NCBI RefSeq assembly: GCF_019797765.1
Contig: NZ_CP081862.1
Span: 434,001-498,000 of the forward strand
DNA: 64,000 nt
Origin: Cellulomonas sp. C5510
GTDB taxonomy: Bacteria > Actinomycetota > Actinomycetes > Actinomycetales > Cellulomonadaceae
Direction of reading: 5' to 3'
Part shown: positions 16,456 to 23,745 of the stretch, piece by piece
Position numbering within the stretch: position 1 is the first letter of the stretch
Layout of the letters: each line of letters starts with the position of its first letter
Made by a program: the position numbers and the translations under genes
Notes under the pieces: model-generated
The model's input: the letters and a program-made list of their open reading frames with translations, nothing else
The model's database searches: none
Told to the model about the DNA's origin: nothing

Positions 16456-17937
16456 TCACCACTCGTCGGGGTCGACGTCGCCCGAGGACGGGCGCTCCTC
16501 GACCGGGGTGGTACGCAGGGAGTCGCGGCCCCCGGCGCCTGCCGCCACACCGAGGTCGGGACGCTCGGCGCCCTCCTCGACGTCGATGTCCGGCGCCAGC
16601 AGACCGTCGGAACCGCGGCGCTTCGACCCCTTCGACGACCCGGCCCCGGCACCGCCGCCCATCGGGGCGCCGAGCATGCCGCCGGACCGCGCACCCGACG
16701 CGCCGGCACCCGTGGCACCCGCTTGCGAGCCCTGCACGAGGGCGGACGTCGACCCGGACAGACCCGAGCCGGACGAGCCCGCGCCGACCGTCCCCAGGGG
16801 GATGCCGGCGCCCGACCCACCGGCGCCACCGATCCCCCCGACGCCGCCGACGCCGACTCCGCCGCCTCCGGCGAGCCGGCTGAGCCCGGCGCCGCCGAGC
16901 GCGGCGCCACCGACCGTCAGGCCGCCGGCGAGGCCACCCGCACCGAGGCCGGACAGGCCGTTCGCGCCGGAGCCCCACGCCGAGCCGCCGGGGCCGCCGA
17001 GGTGGGCGCCGCTGCCTCCGCCGCCCGAGCCGGGCACCGTCCCGCCGACGAGACCGTCGGAGGAGCTCCCGTCGCCCGTCCCGGGCACGTAGCCGCCGCC
17101 GGTCCCGGAGCCGCCGCCCGAGCCGCTGCCGCCGCCGGAACCGGAGCCGGACCCGCCGCCGGGCTGCCAGCCCGGGCCGACCGACCCGCCGTCGGAGCCA
17201 CCGCCGCCGGTGCCGGACCCGCCGCCGCCGTTCCCGCTGCCCGAGCCGCCGCCGGGAGTCCACCCGATGTCCACGGTGCCCCCGCCCGGCGTCGGGGTCG
17301 GGGCGCCCACGGTGCGGCCGCCAGTGCCGCTCGTGCCCGTCCAGCCGTCGGGTCCGCTGCGACTGCCGGTGCTGCCCGTCGGCCCGCTCGGGTCGGTCGT
17401 GCCGGTGCCGGGCGTGAAGTCGTTCCAGTCATGGCGCCGCGGAGGATCGACGTTGATCGCGCCCATCGACGCGTCGAGCTGCCGCAGAGCTGCAGCTGCC
17501 CTCGCCTCGCGCTCCTGCTCCCGCTGACGGGAGAGGATCTCGCCGGCGGCGATGCCCGTCACGGTGCCGAAGCCGGGGAGTGCGACGGTCGCGGCGGCCG
17601 TCAGGCCGGCGCGCTCGGCGAACGTGAGCTCCCCGTCGGGGAGGTTGGCGTACGCAGTCTTCGCTGCGACGATCGCCGTGGTGGAGCGAGCGCCGGCATC
17701 GGCGAGGCTCGACAGGTAGTCGGCGACGGCCGCGACCTCGCGCGCGAGCCCCGCGAACCGGTCGGCCGCGGCGTCGGAGCTGGCGCCCTCGATGCCGGTG
17801 TCGCTCCCGACGGCCCGGAGTGTCTCGACGGTGGGCTCGATGTCCGACGAGTAGGCCGAGAGCTGCCGCACGGACGTGTCCATCACGCCGAGGTCGAAAT
17901 CCCGAGTCCGTCCGAGCTGCTCTGCGCGCTCACCCAT
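16456..17937 (-). CDS. Large Gly-rich protein with WXG/PPE-like helical N-terminus, likely ESX substrate
   Basis: A 493-residue protein. Residues 1-180 are helical, in the style of the WXG superfamily. Residues about 185-440 are low complexity, dominated by Gly with Ser, Thr, Pro and Ala, and the C-terminal 50 residues are charged and end in DVDPDEW. A helical N-terminus with a long Gly-rich tail recalls PE/PPE-type substrates, but no PPE motif was seen. Its first 58 codons are nearly repeated in the chimeric gene at 19527, because the start of this gene was the left edge of a tandem duplication. The start overlaps the upstream mycosin gene by 8 bases, with GAGGGGG upstream. Confidence 0.72.
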   Translation of the reverse strand: MGERAEQLGRTRDFDLGVMDTSVRQLSAYSSDIEPTVETLRAVGSDTGIEGASSDAAADRFAGLAREVAAVADYLSSLADAGARSTTAIVAAKTAYANLPDGELTFAERAGLTAAATVALPGFGTVTGIAAGEILSRQREQEREARAAAALRQLDASMGAINVDPPRRHDWNDFTPGTGTTDPSGPTGSTGSRSGPDGWTGTSGTGGRTVGAPTPTPGGGTVDIGWTPGGGSGSGNGGGGSGTGGGGSDGGSVGPGWQPGGGSGSGSGGGSGSGGGSGTGGGYVPGTGDGSSSDGLVGGTVPGSGGGGSGAHLGGPGGSAWGSGANGLSGLGAGGLAGGLTVGGAALGGAGLSRLAGGGGVGVGGVGGIGGAGGSGAGIPLGTVGAGSSGSGLSGSTSALVQGSQAGATGAGASGARSGGMLGAPMGGGAGAGSSKGSKRRGSDGLLAPDIDVEEGAERPDLGVAAGAGGRDSLRTTPVEERPSSGDVDPDEW

Positions 17938-19255
17938 GGTTCCCCCTCGTGTCGGTCGGCGGTGCGTCGTGGTGGTCGGAGCCGGCCACTGCCGGCTCGC
18001 GGCGGCGGCGTGCGAGAACAAGGGTGATGACGGCGCCCAGCGCCACGACGCCCGCGGCGGCACCGAGCGCGGCACCGATGCCCGGGCCGGTCGTGGCCGG
18101 CGGCGTGGCGTCGGTGCCGGAGGCGTCGCCCGGCGCGCCCTCGGGGTCGGGGGTGCCGCCGGTCTCGTCGTCGGTCGCGGGTGCGGTCGTCTCGGCCGTA
18201 CCGCCGATCTCGTCTGCGGTCGGCATCGCGTTCGGGTCGTCGTCGACGAACGGGTTGACGTCAGGGAAGGTGGTGGGGTCCACGGTCATCAGCACGCGGG
18301 CGTTGACCACGCCGTAGCCCCAGGCGGGGTCGTGCGTCCACGTGTCCTTGACCTCGCCGTCGGTCGTGCGGACCAGCGCCTGGAGGATCTGGCCGTCCGT
18401 GGCCTCCGGGTACAGCGACCACAGCAGGGCGAGAACTCCCGCGGTGTACGTCGAGGAGTTCGAGGACCCGCTCGCCGTCTCGTAGCCGTCCCAGGTGGGA
18501 GTGAGCGCGCGGAACCGCGAGCCCGGCGCGACGACGCCCAGGCGGTCCCCCGAGGTGCTCCCGGGGTCGAGTGTCTGGTCTGGGGTCAGGGTGCCCGTCG
18601 CGACGACTCCGTTGAACACGGCAGGCATGCCGGTGATCGCGCCGCCGTCGTTCCCGGCCGCGCCGACGACGATCACCCCGGCCCGCTGCGCCTCGGCGAC
18701 GACCGTCGCGGACATGTACTGGGTCCCGGGGACCACGATGATGTCCGCTCCGTCGGTGATCGCGTCGCGGACGGTGTCGTCCGAGAGGTCCCCGTCCCCG
18801 CGGGGGGTCTCGCACGGAAGGCCTTCGAGGTACGAGGCGTACGTGTTCAGGGTGATCCCGGGGGCGACGCCGGGTATCCCGGGCTGCCCGTCGAGGCCGG
18901 CGTCGCGGCCGACGAGCAGGGTCGCCATCGACGTGGCGTGGCGCGCATCCGGTTCGGTCGACGTACCTGGATAGGGATCCCCGCCGGTCGTCCCCGCGCA
19001 GTAGGACGGTTCATGGGGGTGGATGTCGGCACCGGCGAGCTCGGACACGTCTGTGTTCACGCGCCCGTCGATCAGGGCGACGGTGATGCCTTCGCCGGTC
19101 GTCCGCTGGTGGATCTCCGCCACGCTGGTGGCCTCGTAGTACCAGCGGCCGTCGTCGGCCCCGGGCACGGCGGCGGACGCGGTGGTGGAGCCACCGAGGG
19201 CGATCAGTGCGACAGCGGCGACCACGGCGCCCGCGCGGCGCGGCGCGAGGCGCAT
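17930..19255 (-). CDS. Mycosin-like subtilase, tandem copy 2
   Basis: Membrane-anchored S8-family serine protease, 441 residues. It has a signal peptide (cleavage near residue 28, ASAA), the catalytic domain, an acidic Thr/Asp-rich linker, one transmembrane helix near residues 390-412 and a basic cytoplasmic tail. Candidate catalytic residues are Asp63 (VALIDG), His106 (RHATSMA), Asn202 (GAAGND) and Ser265 (GSSNSSTYTAG). His is followed by Ala rather than Gly, and the usual GTS is GSS, so the active site is divergent but complete. Two cysteines (near 86 and 148) could form the mycosin disulphide. It is the same length as its neighbour at 19520, with almost identical ends. It begins within the stop of the chimeric gene (TGATG). 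Confidence 0.85.
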   Translation of the reverse strand: MRLAPRRAGAVVAAVALIALGGSTTASAAVPGADDGRWYYEATSVAEIHQRTTGEGITVALIDGRVNTDVSELAGADIHPHEPSYCAGTTGGDPYPGTSTEPDARHATSMATLLVGRDAGLDGQPGIPGVAPGITLNTYASYLEGLPCETPRGDGDLSDDTVRDAITDGADIIVVPGTQYMSATVVAEAQRAGVIVVGAAGNDGGAITGMPAVFNGVVATGTLTPDQTLDPGSTSGDRLGVVAPGSRFRALTPTWDGYETASGSSNSSTYTAGVLALLWSLYPEATDGQILQALVRTTDGEVKDTWTHDPAWGYGVVNARVLMTVDPTTFPDVNPFVDDDPNAMPTADEIGGTAETTAPATDDETGGTPDPEGAPGDASGTDATPPATTGPGIGAALGAAAGVVALGAVITLVLARRRREPAVAGSDHHDAPPTDTRGNHG

Positions 19256-19527
19256 CAGAAAGCGGACCGGCCGAGCCGGCCGACCGCGACAGGCGCCTCG
19301 GGGACAGGGGCGGCCTCCAGGCGCTCGGTGAGCGGACGGAACTGCTCCTGGATGGCGGCGGCGTCGGAGCTGGCGCCCTCGATGCCGGTGTCGCTCCCGA
19401 CGGCCCGGAGTGTCTCGACGGTGGGCTCGATGTCCGACGAGTAGGCCGAGAGCTGCCGCACGGACATGTCCATCACGCCGAGGTCGGCCTCCCGAGTCCG
19501 TCCGAGCTGCTCTGCGCGCTCACCCAT
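19255..19527 (-). CDS. Chimeric 90-residue protein created by tandem duplication
   Basis: The first 58 residues match the start of the Gly-rich protein at 17937 with few changes (MGERAEQLGRTREADLGVMD). The last 32 match the C-terminus of the coiled-coil protein at 20845 (IQEQFRPLTERLEAAPVPEA..GRLGRSAF). It is in frame across the join, has a good Shine-Dalgarno sequence (GAGGGGG) and overlaps both flanking mycosin genes. It is therefore translatable. Whether it has a function or is only a by-product of the duplication is unknown. Retention of an intact frame, and a 4-codon difference from the parental C-terminus, suggest it has existed for some time. Confidence 0.8.
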   Translation of the reverse strand: MGERAEQLGRTREADLGVMDMSVRQLSAYSSDIEPTVETLRAVGSDTGIEGASSDAAAIQEQFRPLTERLEAAPVPEAPVAVGRLGRSAF

Positions 19528-20845
19528 GGTTCCCCCTCGTGTCGGTCGGCGGTGCGTCGTGGTGGTCGGAGCCGGCCACCGCCGGCTCCCGGCGGCGGCG
19601 TGCGAGGACGATCGCCACGGTGGCGCCGAGCACCACCACGCCGGCTGCCGCCCCGAGGATGACGCCAATGCCATCTGCGGCAGTGCCCGGCGAGGCAGGG
19701 CGGGTACCGGAGGCGTCGCCGGGCACGTCCTCGGGGGTGGCGGTCGCGCTGGGCTCGTCGCCGCTCGTGGGCGAGGTCGGCTCGGCCTGGCCCAGGATCT
19801 CCGCAGCGGTCGGCATCGCATTGGGGTCGTCGTCGACGAACGGGTTCACGTCGGGGAAGGTGGTCGGGTCCACGGTCATCAGCACCCGGGCGTTGACGAC
19901 GCCGTAGCCCCAGTCGGGGTCGTGCGTCCAGGTGTCCTTGACCTCGCCGTCCGTGGTCCGCACCAGGGCCTGGAGGATCTGCCCGTCGGTGGCATCCGGG
20001 TAGAGCGACCACAGCAGCGCGAGGGCACCCGCGGTGTACGCCGCGGAGTTCGAGGAGCCCGTCGACATGCCGTAGCTGTCCCACGTCGGCGAGAGGGAGC
20101 GGAACTGGGAGCCCGGCGCCACGACGCCGAGGCGCTCGCCGTCGGGGCTCCCGGGATCGAGGGTCTGGTCGGGTGTCAGGGTGCCGGTGGCGACCACGCC
20201 GTTCAAGGCCGCGGGCATGCCCCAGACGAAGCTGCCGTCGTTGCCGGCTGCGCCGATGACGATCACCCCGGCCCGCTGCGCCTCCGCGATGACGCTGGCA
20301 GACATGTCCTGGGTGCCTGGGACGAAGATGATGTCCGCCCCCTCGGCGACCGCGTCCCTGATGGGGTCGTCTGCCAGCCAGCTGCCCCCCGTCGGGGACT
20401 TGCAGGGGAGGCTGTCGAAGTACGAGGCGTAGGTGCGCAGGGTGATACCCGGTGCGATACCGGGGATGCCGGGCTGGCCGTCAAGGCCCGCGTCGCTGCC
20501 GACGAGCACGGTCGCCATCGACGTCGCGTGGCGTGCGTCCGGTGCGGCTGAGGTGGCCGGGTACGGCTCGCCGCCGGGCGTCTCGGCGCAGTACGAGGGC
20601 TCGTGGGGACGGATGTCGGCACCGGCGAGGTCGGACACGTCGATGTTCACGGGGCCGTCGAGCAGGGCGACGGTGATGCCCTCGCCGGTCGTCCGCTGGT
20701 GGATCTCCGCCATGCTGGTGGCCTCGTAGTACCAGCGGCCGTCGTCGGCGCCGGGCACCGCGGCGGACGCCGGGCTGGCCCCCCCGAGGGCGATCAGTGC
20801 GACGGCGGCGACCACGGCGCCCGCGCGGCGCGGCGCGAGGCGCAT
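19520..20845 (-). CDS. Mycosin-like subtilase, tandem copy 1
   Basis: A 441-residue S8-family protease paralogous to the gene at 17930. It has a signal peptide, Asp63 (VALLDG), His106 (RHATSMA), Asn202 (GAAGND) and Ser265 (GSSNSAAYTAG), then an acidic linker, a C-terminal transmembrane helix and a short tail. In ESX systems mycosins process substrates and stabilise the complex. This pair differs from the canonical MycP at 25131, which has standard DSG, GHGT and TSF motifs. The two tandem copies are nearly identical at both ends and differ mostly in the middle. It starts with ATG overlapping the stop of the coiled-coil gene (TGATG). Confidence 0.86.
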   Translation of the reverse strand: MRLAPRRAGAVVAAVALIALGGASPASAAVPGADDGRWYYEATSMAEIHQRTTGEGITVALLDGPVNIDVSDLAGADIRPHEPSYCAETPGGEPYPATSAAPDARHATSMATVLVGSDAGLDGQPGIPGIAPGITLRTYASYFDSLPCKSPTGGSWLADDPIRDAVAEGADIIFVPGTQDMSASVIAEAQRAGVIVIGAAGNDGSFVWGMPAALNGVVATGTLTPDQTLDPGSPDGERLGVVAPGSQFRSLSPTWDSYGMSTGSSNSAAYTAGALALLWSLYPDATDGQILQALVRTTDGEVKDTWTHDPDWGYGVVNARVLMTVDPTTFPDVNPFVDDDPNAMPTAAEILGQAEPTSPTSGDEPSATATPEDVPGDASGTRPASPGTAADGIGVILGAAAGVVVLGATVAIVLARRRREPAVAGSDHHDAPPTDTRGNHG

Positions 20846-21243
20846 CAGAACGCGGACCGGCCGAGTCGACCGGCCGCGACGGCACCCGCGACCAGCGCCT
20901 CGGGCACGGGCGTCGCCTCCAGGCGCTCGGTGAGCAGGCGGAACTGCTCCTGGATGGCGGCGTCCTGCTGCTCGAGCGACAGCGCGCTGTCGGCCAGGGC
21001 CTGTCGGCAGGCGTCGATGGTGGTCCGGATGACCTCGAGGCGCTGCTCGACGAGCTCCAGCGCCCCGCGGTACCGGGCCGCGAACGCCTGGACGCTCGGG
21101 ATCTCCGGCCACACGCCGCCGCTCTGGTTGTACCGCAGCGTCTGGATGCGGGTCTTGAGCTGGTCCGTGTCGTCGAACAGCCTCACGAGCTGCCGCAGTC
21201 GGGCCTCCAGGACCTGCGTCCTGACCTCGACGTCCCCTGCCAC
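20845..21243 (-). CDS. Coiled-coil protein of the ESX operon
   Basis: A 132-residue, almost entirely helical protein with heptad-like patterns (VLEARLRQLVRLF and LEQQDAAIQEQFRLLTERL). I do not recognise a named family; size and composition resemble small ESX-associated proteins. GTG 21243 is supported by GGAGG 6 bases upstream. Its C-terminal 30 residues are repeated in the chimeric gene at 19255. It is translationally coupled to the first tandem mycosin and separated from the WXG100 pair by a 142-base gap holding a large hairpin. Confidence 0.75.
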   Translation of the reverse strand: MAGDVEVRTQVLEARLRQLVRLFDDTDQLKTRIQTLRYNQSGGVWPEIPSVQAFAARYRGALELVEQRLEVIRTTIDACRQALADSALSLEQQDAAIQEQFRLLTERLEATPVPEALVAGAVAAGRLGRSAF

Positions 21244-21294
21244 GTCCGTCCTCCGCGTGAAGTCTCGGCGCGCCGCCCCCGCGGCGCCCGTGCT

Positions 21295-21344
21295 CCGCGC
21301 GGTCGCGCCCGGCCGTCGGTGGGACGGCGGACGCGACCGCGCGG
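21295..21344 (-). terminator. Large hairpin inside the ESX operon, possible attenuator
   Basis: A perfect 13-bp stem (21295-21307 with 21332-21344) encloses an inner 6-bp stem (GCCGTC/GACGGC). It lies between the WXG100 pair and the next gene. A partial terminator here would let the abundant Esx proteins be made in excess of the downstream proteases, or the hairpin could stabilise the 3' end of the esx message. Confidence 0.6.
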
Positions 21345-21385
21345 GTGGTGCTGGGTGGCGCTGCGCGGTGCGCAGCGCCGGGTGG

Positions 21386-21670
21386 TCACCAGCGGGCGGC
21401 GTTGGCTCGCTCGGTGGACTGGTAGTCCTCCCCGGAGGTGGACACCGCACGGCCGACGTCGGCGAGGAGCGCCTTCATGTCGGTGAGCGCGGCCTCCCAC
21501 TTGGCCTTGGCGGCGGTGTAGGCGGTGGACGCCTCACCGGACCAGTTGGCCTTGAGGGGATGGAGCGACCGGTCGAGGTCCGCCAGGCGGGACTCGATGT
21601 TGCCCGCAGAGGTCTGGATGTCCGCGGCGGCGGTCGACAGACCGCCGAAGTTGACCTTGAGATCAGCCAT
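21386..21670 (-). CDS. WXG100 family protein (EsxA-like)
   Basis: A 94-residue type VII substrate with the central W-S-G turn (Trp43) between two helices and Tyr83-x-x-x-Glu87 near the C-terminus, the general export signal. It lies 18 bases downstream of a second WXG100 gene, with which it probably forms a heterodimer. ATG 21670 follows a purine-rich site. Confidence 0.93.
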   Translation of the reverse strand: MADLKVNFGGLSTAAADIQTSAGNIESRLADLDRSLHPLKANWSGEASTAYTAAKAKWEAALTDMKALLADVGRAVSTSGEDYQSTERANAARW

Positions 21671-21688
21671 CGTCTCGTCCTTCCCGGG

Positions 21689-22000
21689 TCAGCCCAGCCG
21701 GCCCTGCAGGCGGCTGAACGTGGACTGCTGGGCCTCGTCGGACGCGGTGTACGTCGACTGCGAGGAGAGCAGGTTGGCCTCGAACTCGTTGAGGGCGGAC
21801 ACGATCGTGTTCGCGTCCTCGCGCCAGCGCGCCATCAGCGCGGTGAACGCCACGGCGCCCTGGCCCTGCCAGTGCGACCCGATCCCGGACAGCTTGCCCT
21901 CGAGGGCGCTCAGCTCGCGCTGCAGCTCCCCACGACTCTGGGCGACCGCGTCGGCGCCCTGCTTGAGCGCGCCATCTGCTGCGGAGACCTCTGCTGCCAT
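21689..22000 (-). CDS. WXG100 family protein (EsxB-like)
   Basis: A 103-residue helical hairpin protein with W-Q-G (Trp44) and Tyr84-x-x-x-Asp88 as the export signal. It is the first gene of the leftward operon and its ATG is preceded by GGGAGG. It is expected to be secreted as a dimer with the product of the next gene. Confidence 0.93.
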   Translation of the reverse strand: MAAEVSAADGALKQGADAVAQSRGELQRELSALEGKLSGIGSHWQGQGAVAFTALMARWREDANTIVSALNEFEANLLSSQSTYTASDEAQQSTFSRLQGRLG

Positions 22001-22392
22001 GTCACCTCCCCTGCCACGGCCCTGCGGGCCTGCTCGGTGCGTGCACCCCTGCGGCGCCGCAGAACCAAGGACCGGATCGACCCCTGGGACCGTTCAGGAG
22101 GCTAGCCCAGGGCTTCGACGAGCGTCACTCCAGATCACGCAGCCTGTGGACGCTCACGCTGACTGGTGCTGCGCTTCACCCGATCGGCCCAGACGGGGGT
22201 GCTGTTCTGCGCCGAGTCGTCCCGATTGTCGTGTTGGCCGTGCACCGCAGGAGTGACGGCCAGTCGGTCGAACGCCGTCGGCGACCACCCGGTCGGGCGC
22301 GACCACCCGGGGAGCGTGCTCGGTCCGACGGGCGGTTCCGTGAGCCGTCGCTATGCTGACCGCCGACCTGCCCAGGGAGTACAGGGGACCCG
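22001..22392. other. Divergent promoter region between the esx and eccD operons
   Basis: A 392-base gap without a gene. On the minus strand, TAGCCT (22104-22099) about 100 bases before the EsxB-like start is a possible -10. On the plus strand, TATGCT (22352-22357) about 35 bases before eccD is a possible -10, and AGGGGA precedes the eccD ATG. No clear -35 boxes, operators or RNA motifs were recognised. Confidence 0.45.
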
Positions 22393-23742
22393 ATGACAGA
22401 CGCCTCCGCCTCCACGACGTCCGTCGGGACGCTCGTGCGGGTGTCGGTGACCGCGGGGGACCGGCGGCTCGACCTCGGGATCCCGGGCGCCGTGCCGATG
22501 GCCGAGGTGCTGCCGGGCCTGGCCCGCGCGCTCGGCCTCCTGGACGCCACGACCGCGCACGGCGGGTACCGCCTGGTCCGCGCAGACGGCACGCCCGTTG
22601 ACTCCGCCCGGAGCCTCCTCGCCGAGGGCGTCGAGGACGGGGCGGTGCTGTCCCTGGAGTCGGGCGCCCGGCGCGAGCAGGAGCGCATCTACGACGACGT
22701 CGTGGAGGCCGTCGCGGACGCCGTCGAGCAGCAGTACGCCCCGTGGACGCCGCGCGACTCGGCGCTGAGCGCCGCGTGGGCCTCTGCCGCGCTGCTGCTC
22801 GCCGGGGCGGCGCTGCTGCTCGGCGCGGACCGTGCCTCCCTGGTGCCGCCGGTCGTCGCGGGGCTCGGCTCGCTGCTGGCGCTCGTCGCCGGTGCCGTCG
22901 TCGGCCGCGTGGGCACGGAGCCGGCCGCGGGCCGCGTCCTCGTGCTGGTCGCCCCCGTGCTCGCGGGCGTCGCCGGGCTGACCGCCACGACGCAGGCGCC
23001 GTCCTGGGGGTGGCCGGCCGCGCTGGCCGGTACGGGTGTGCTGGTCGCCGGACTGCTCGGCATGCCGGCCCTGGTGGACCACCGCGAGCTCGGCGCCGCG
23101 CCGCTCGCCGGCGGGCTCGCGGTCGCCGTCGCCGGGACGGCCATCGCGCTGACGGGTGCCGAGCCCGGCGAGGTGCTGGCCGTCGTCGTGGCCGCGGTCG
23201 CCACGGCCAGCATCGGGGTGCCCTGGCTGGCGCTGTCGAGCACGCCGCTGCGGGTCGTCTCGCCGCGCAACGACGCCGAGATCCTCGCGGACCCGCAGCC
23301 GGTGGGCCCGGGGCAGGTGCGGGCGCAGCTCGCCGCCGGGCACCGCGTGCAGGTGGCGCTCCGCGTCGCGATCGGAGCTCTGGCGGTGCTCGCCGCCCCC
23401 GCCGTCGTCGCGACCGGCGTCGCCGGGACCCTGCTGCTCGTGCTCGCCGCCGCCGGGCTGCTGCTGGCCACACGGCAGACGTACTCCCGTCTGGACGTGC
23501 TGCTGACGGTCGGCATGTCCGTGCTGGTGCTGGTCGTCGTGGCGGTGGTCGCCGCGACGCAGCACCCGTCGTGGCGCCCGGCGCTGGTCGTGCTGGCGGG
23601 CGCCGCTGCGGCCGTCGTCATCGGGCTCGGACTCGTGGCGCCGCGGCGTCGTGTCGGCCTCGCGCGGCTGGGCGACTTCCTCGAGATCGCCTGCCTCGCG
23701 CTGCTGCTCCCGCTCGGCGTGACCGCCGCCGGCCTGGTCTGA
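22393..23742 (+). CDS. eccD: Type VII secretion membrane channel protein EccD
   Basis: A 449-residue EccD. It has an N-terminal ubiquitin-like domain (residues about 12-90, VRVSVTAGDRRLDLGIPG onwards), a cytosolic linker with YDDVVEAVADAVEQQ, and about 11 transmembrane helices to the C-terminus. EccD lines the membrane pore of the ESX complex. It is the first gene of the rightward eccD-eccB-mycP operon and is separated from eccB by only 3 bases. It is closer to classical EccD than the paralogue at 11092. Confidence 0.92.
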   Translation: MTDASASTTSVGTLVRVSVTAGDRRLDLGIPGAVPMAEVLPGLARALGLLDATTAHGGYRLVRADGTPVDSARSLLAEGVEDGAVLSLESGARREQERIYDDVVEAVADAVEQQYAPWTPRDSALSAAWASAALLLAGAALLLGADRASLVPPVVAGLGSLLALVAGAVVGRVGTEPAAGRVLVLVAPVLAGVAGLTATTQAPSWGWPAALAGTGVLVAGLLGMPALVDHRELGAAPLAGGLAVAVAGTAIALTGAEPGEVLAVVVAAVATASIGVPWLALSSTPLRVVSPRNDAEILADPQPVGPGQVRAQLAAGHRVQVALRVAIGALAVLAAPAVVATGVAGTLLLVLAAAGLLLATRQTYSRLDVLLTVGMSVLVLVVVAVVAATQHPSWRPALVVLAGAAAAVVIGLGLVAPRRRVGLARLGDFLEIACLALLLPLGVTAAGLV

Positions 23743-23745
23743 GCC

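Larger units (their letters stand above)
17768..20962 (-). repeat. Tandem duplication, two copies of about 1.6 kb
   Basis: The segment from the end of the coiled-coil gene through a mycosin to the start of the Gly-rich gene is present twice in tandem. Copy boundaries are at 17768-17770, 19358-19360 and 20960-20962, where the three bases GCG are shared by both parental sequences. Copy lengths are about 1590 and 1602 bp. The 12-bp difference lies in the C-terminal codons of the coiled-coil gene and its chimeric copy. The duplication created one extra mycosin and the chimeric gene at 19255-19527. Confidence 0.85.

Noticed and set aside
19255..19527. Pseudogene call for the chimeric gene
   Set aside because: The frame is intact, has a ribosome-binding site and preserves the overlaps with both neighbours, so it is better listed as a possible gene.
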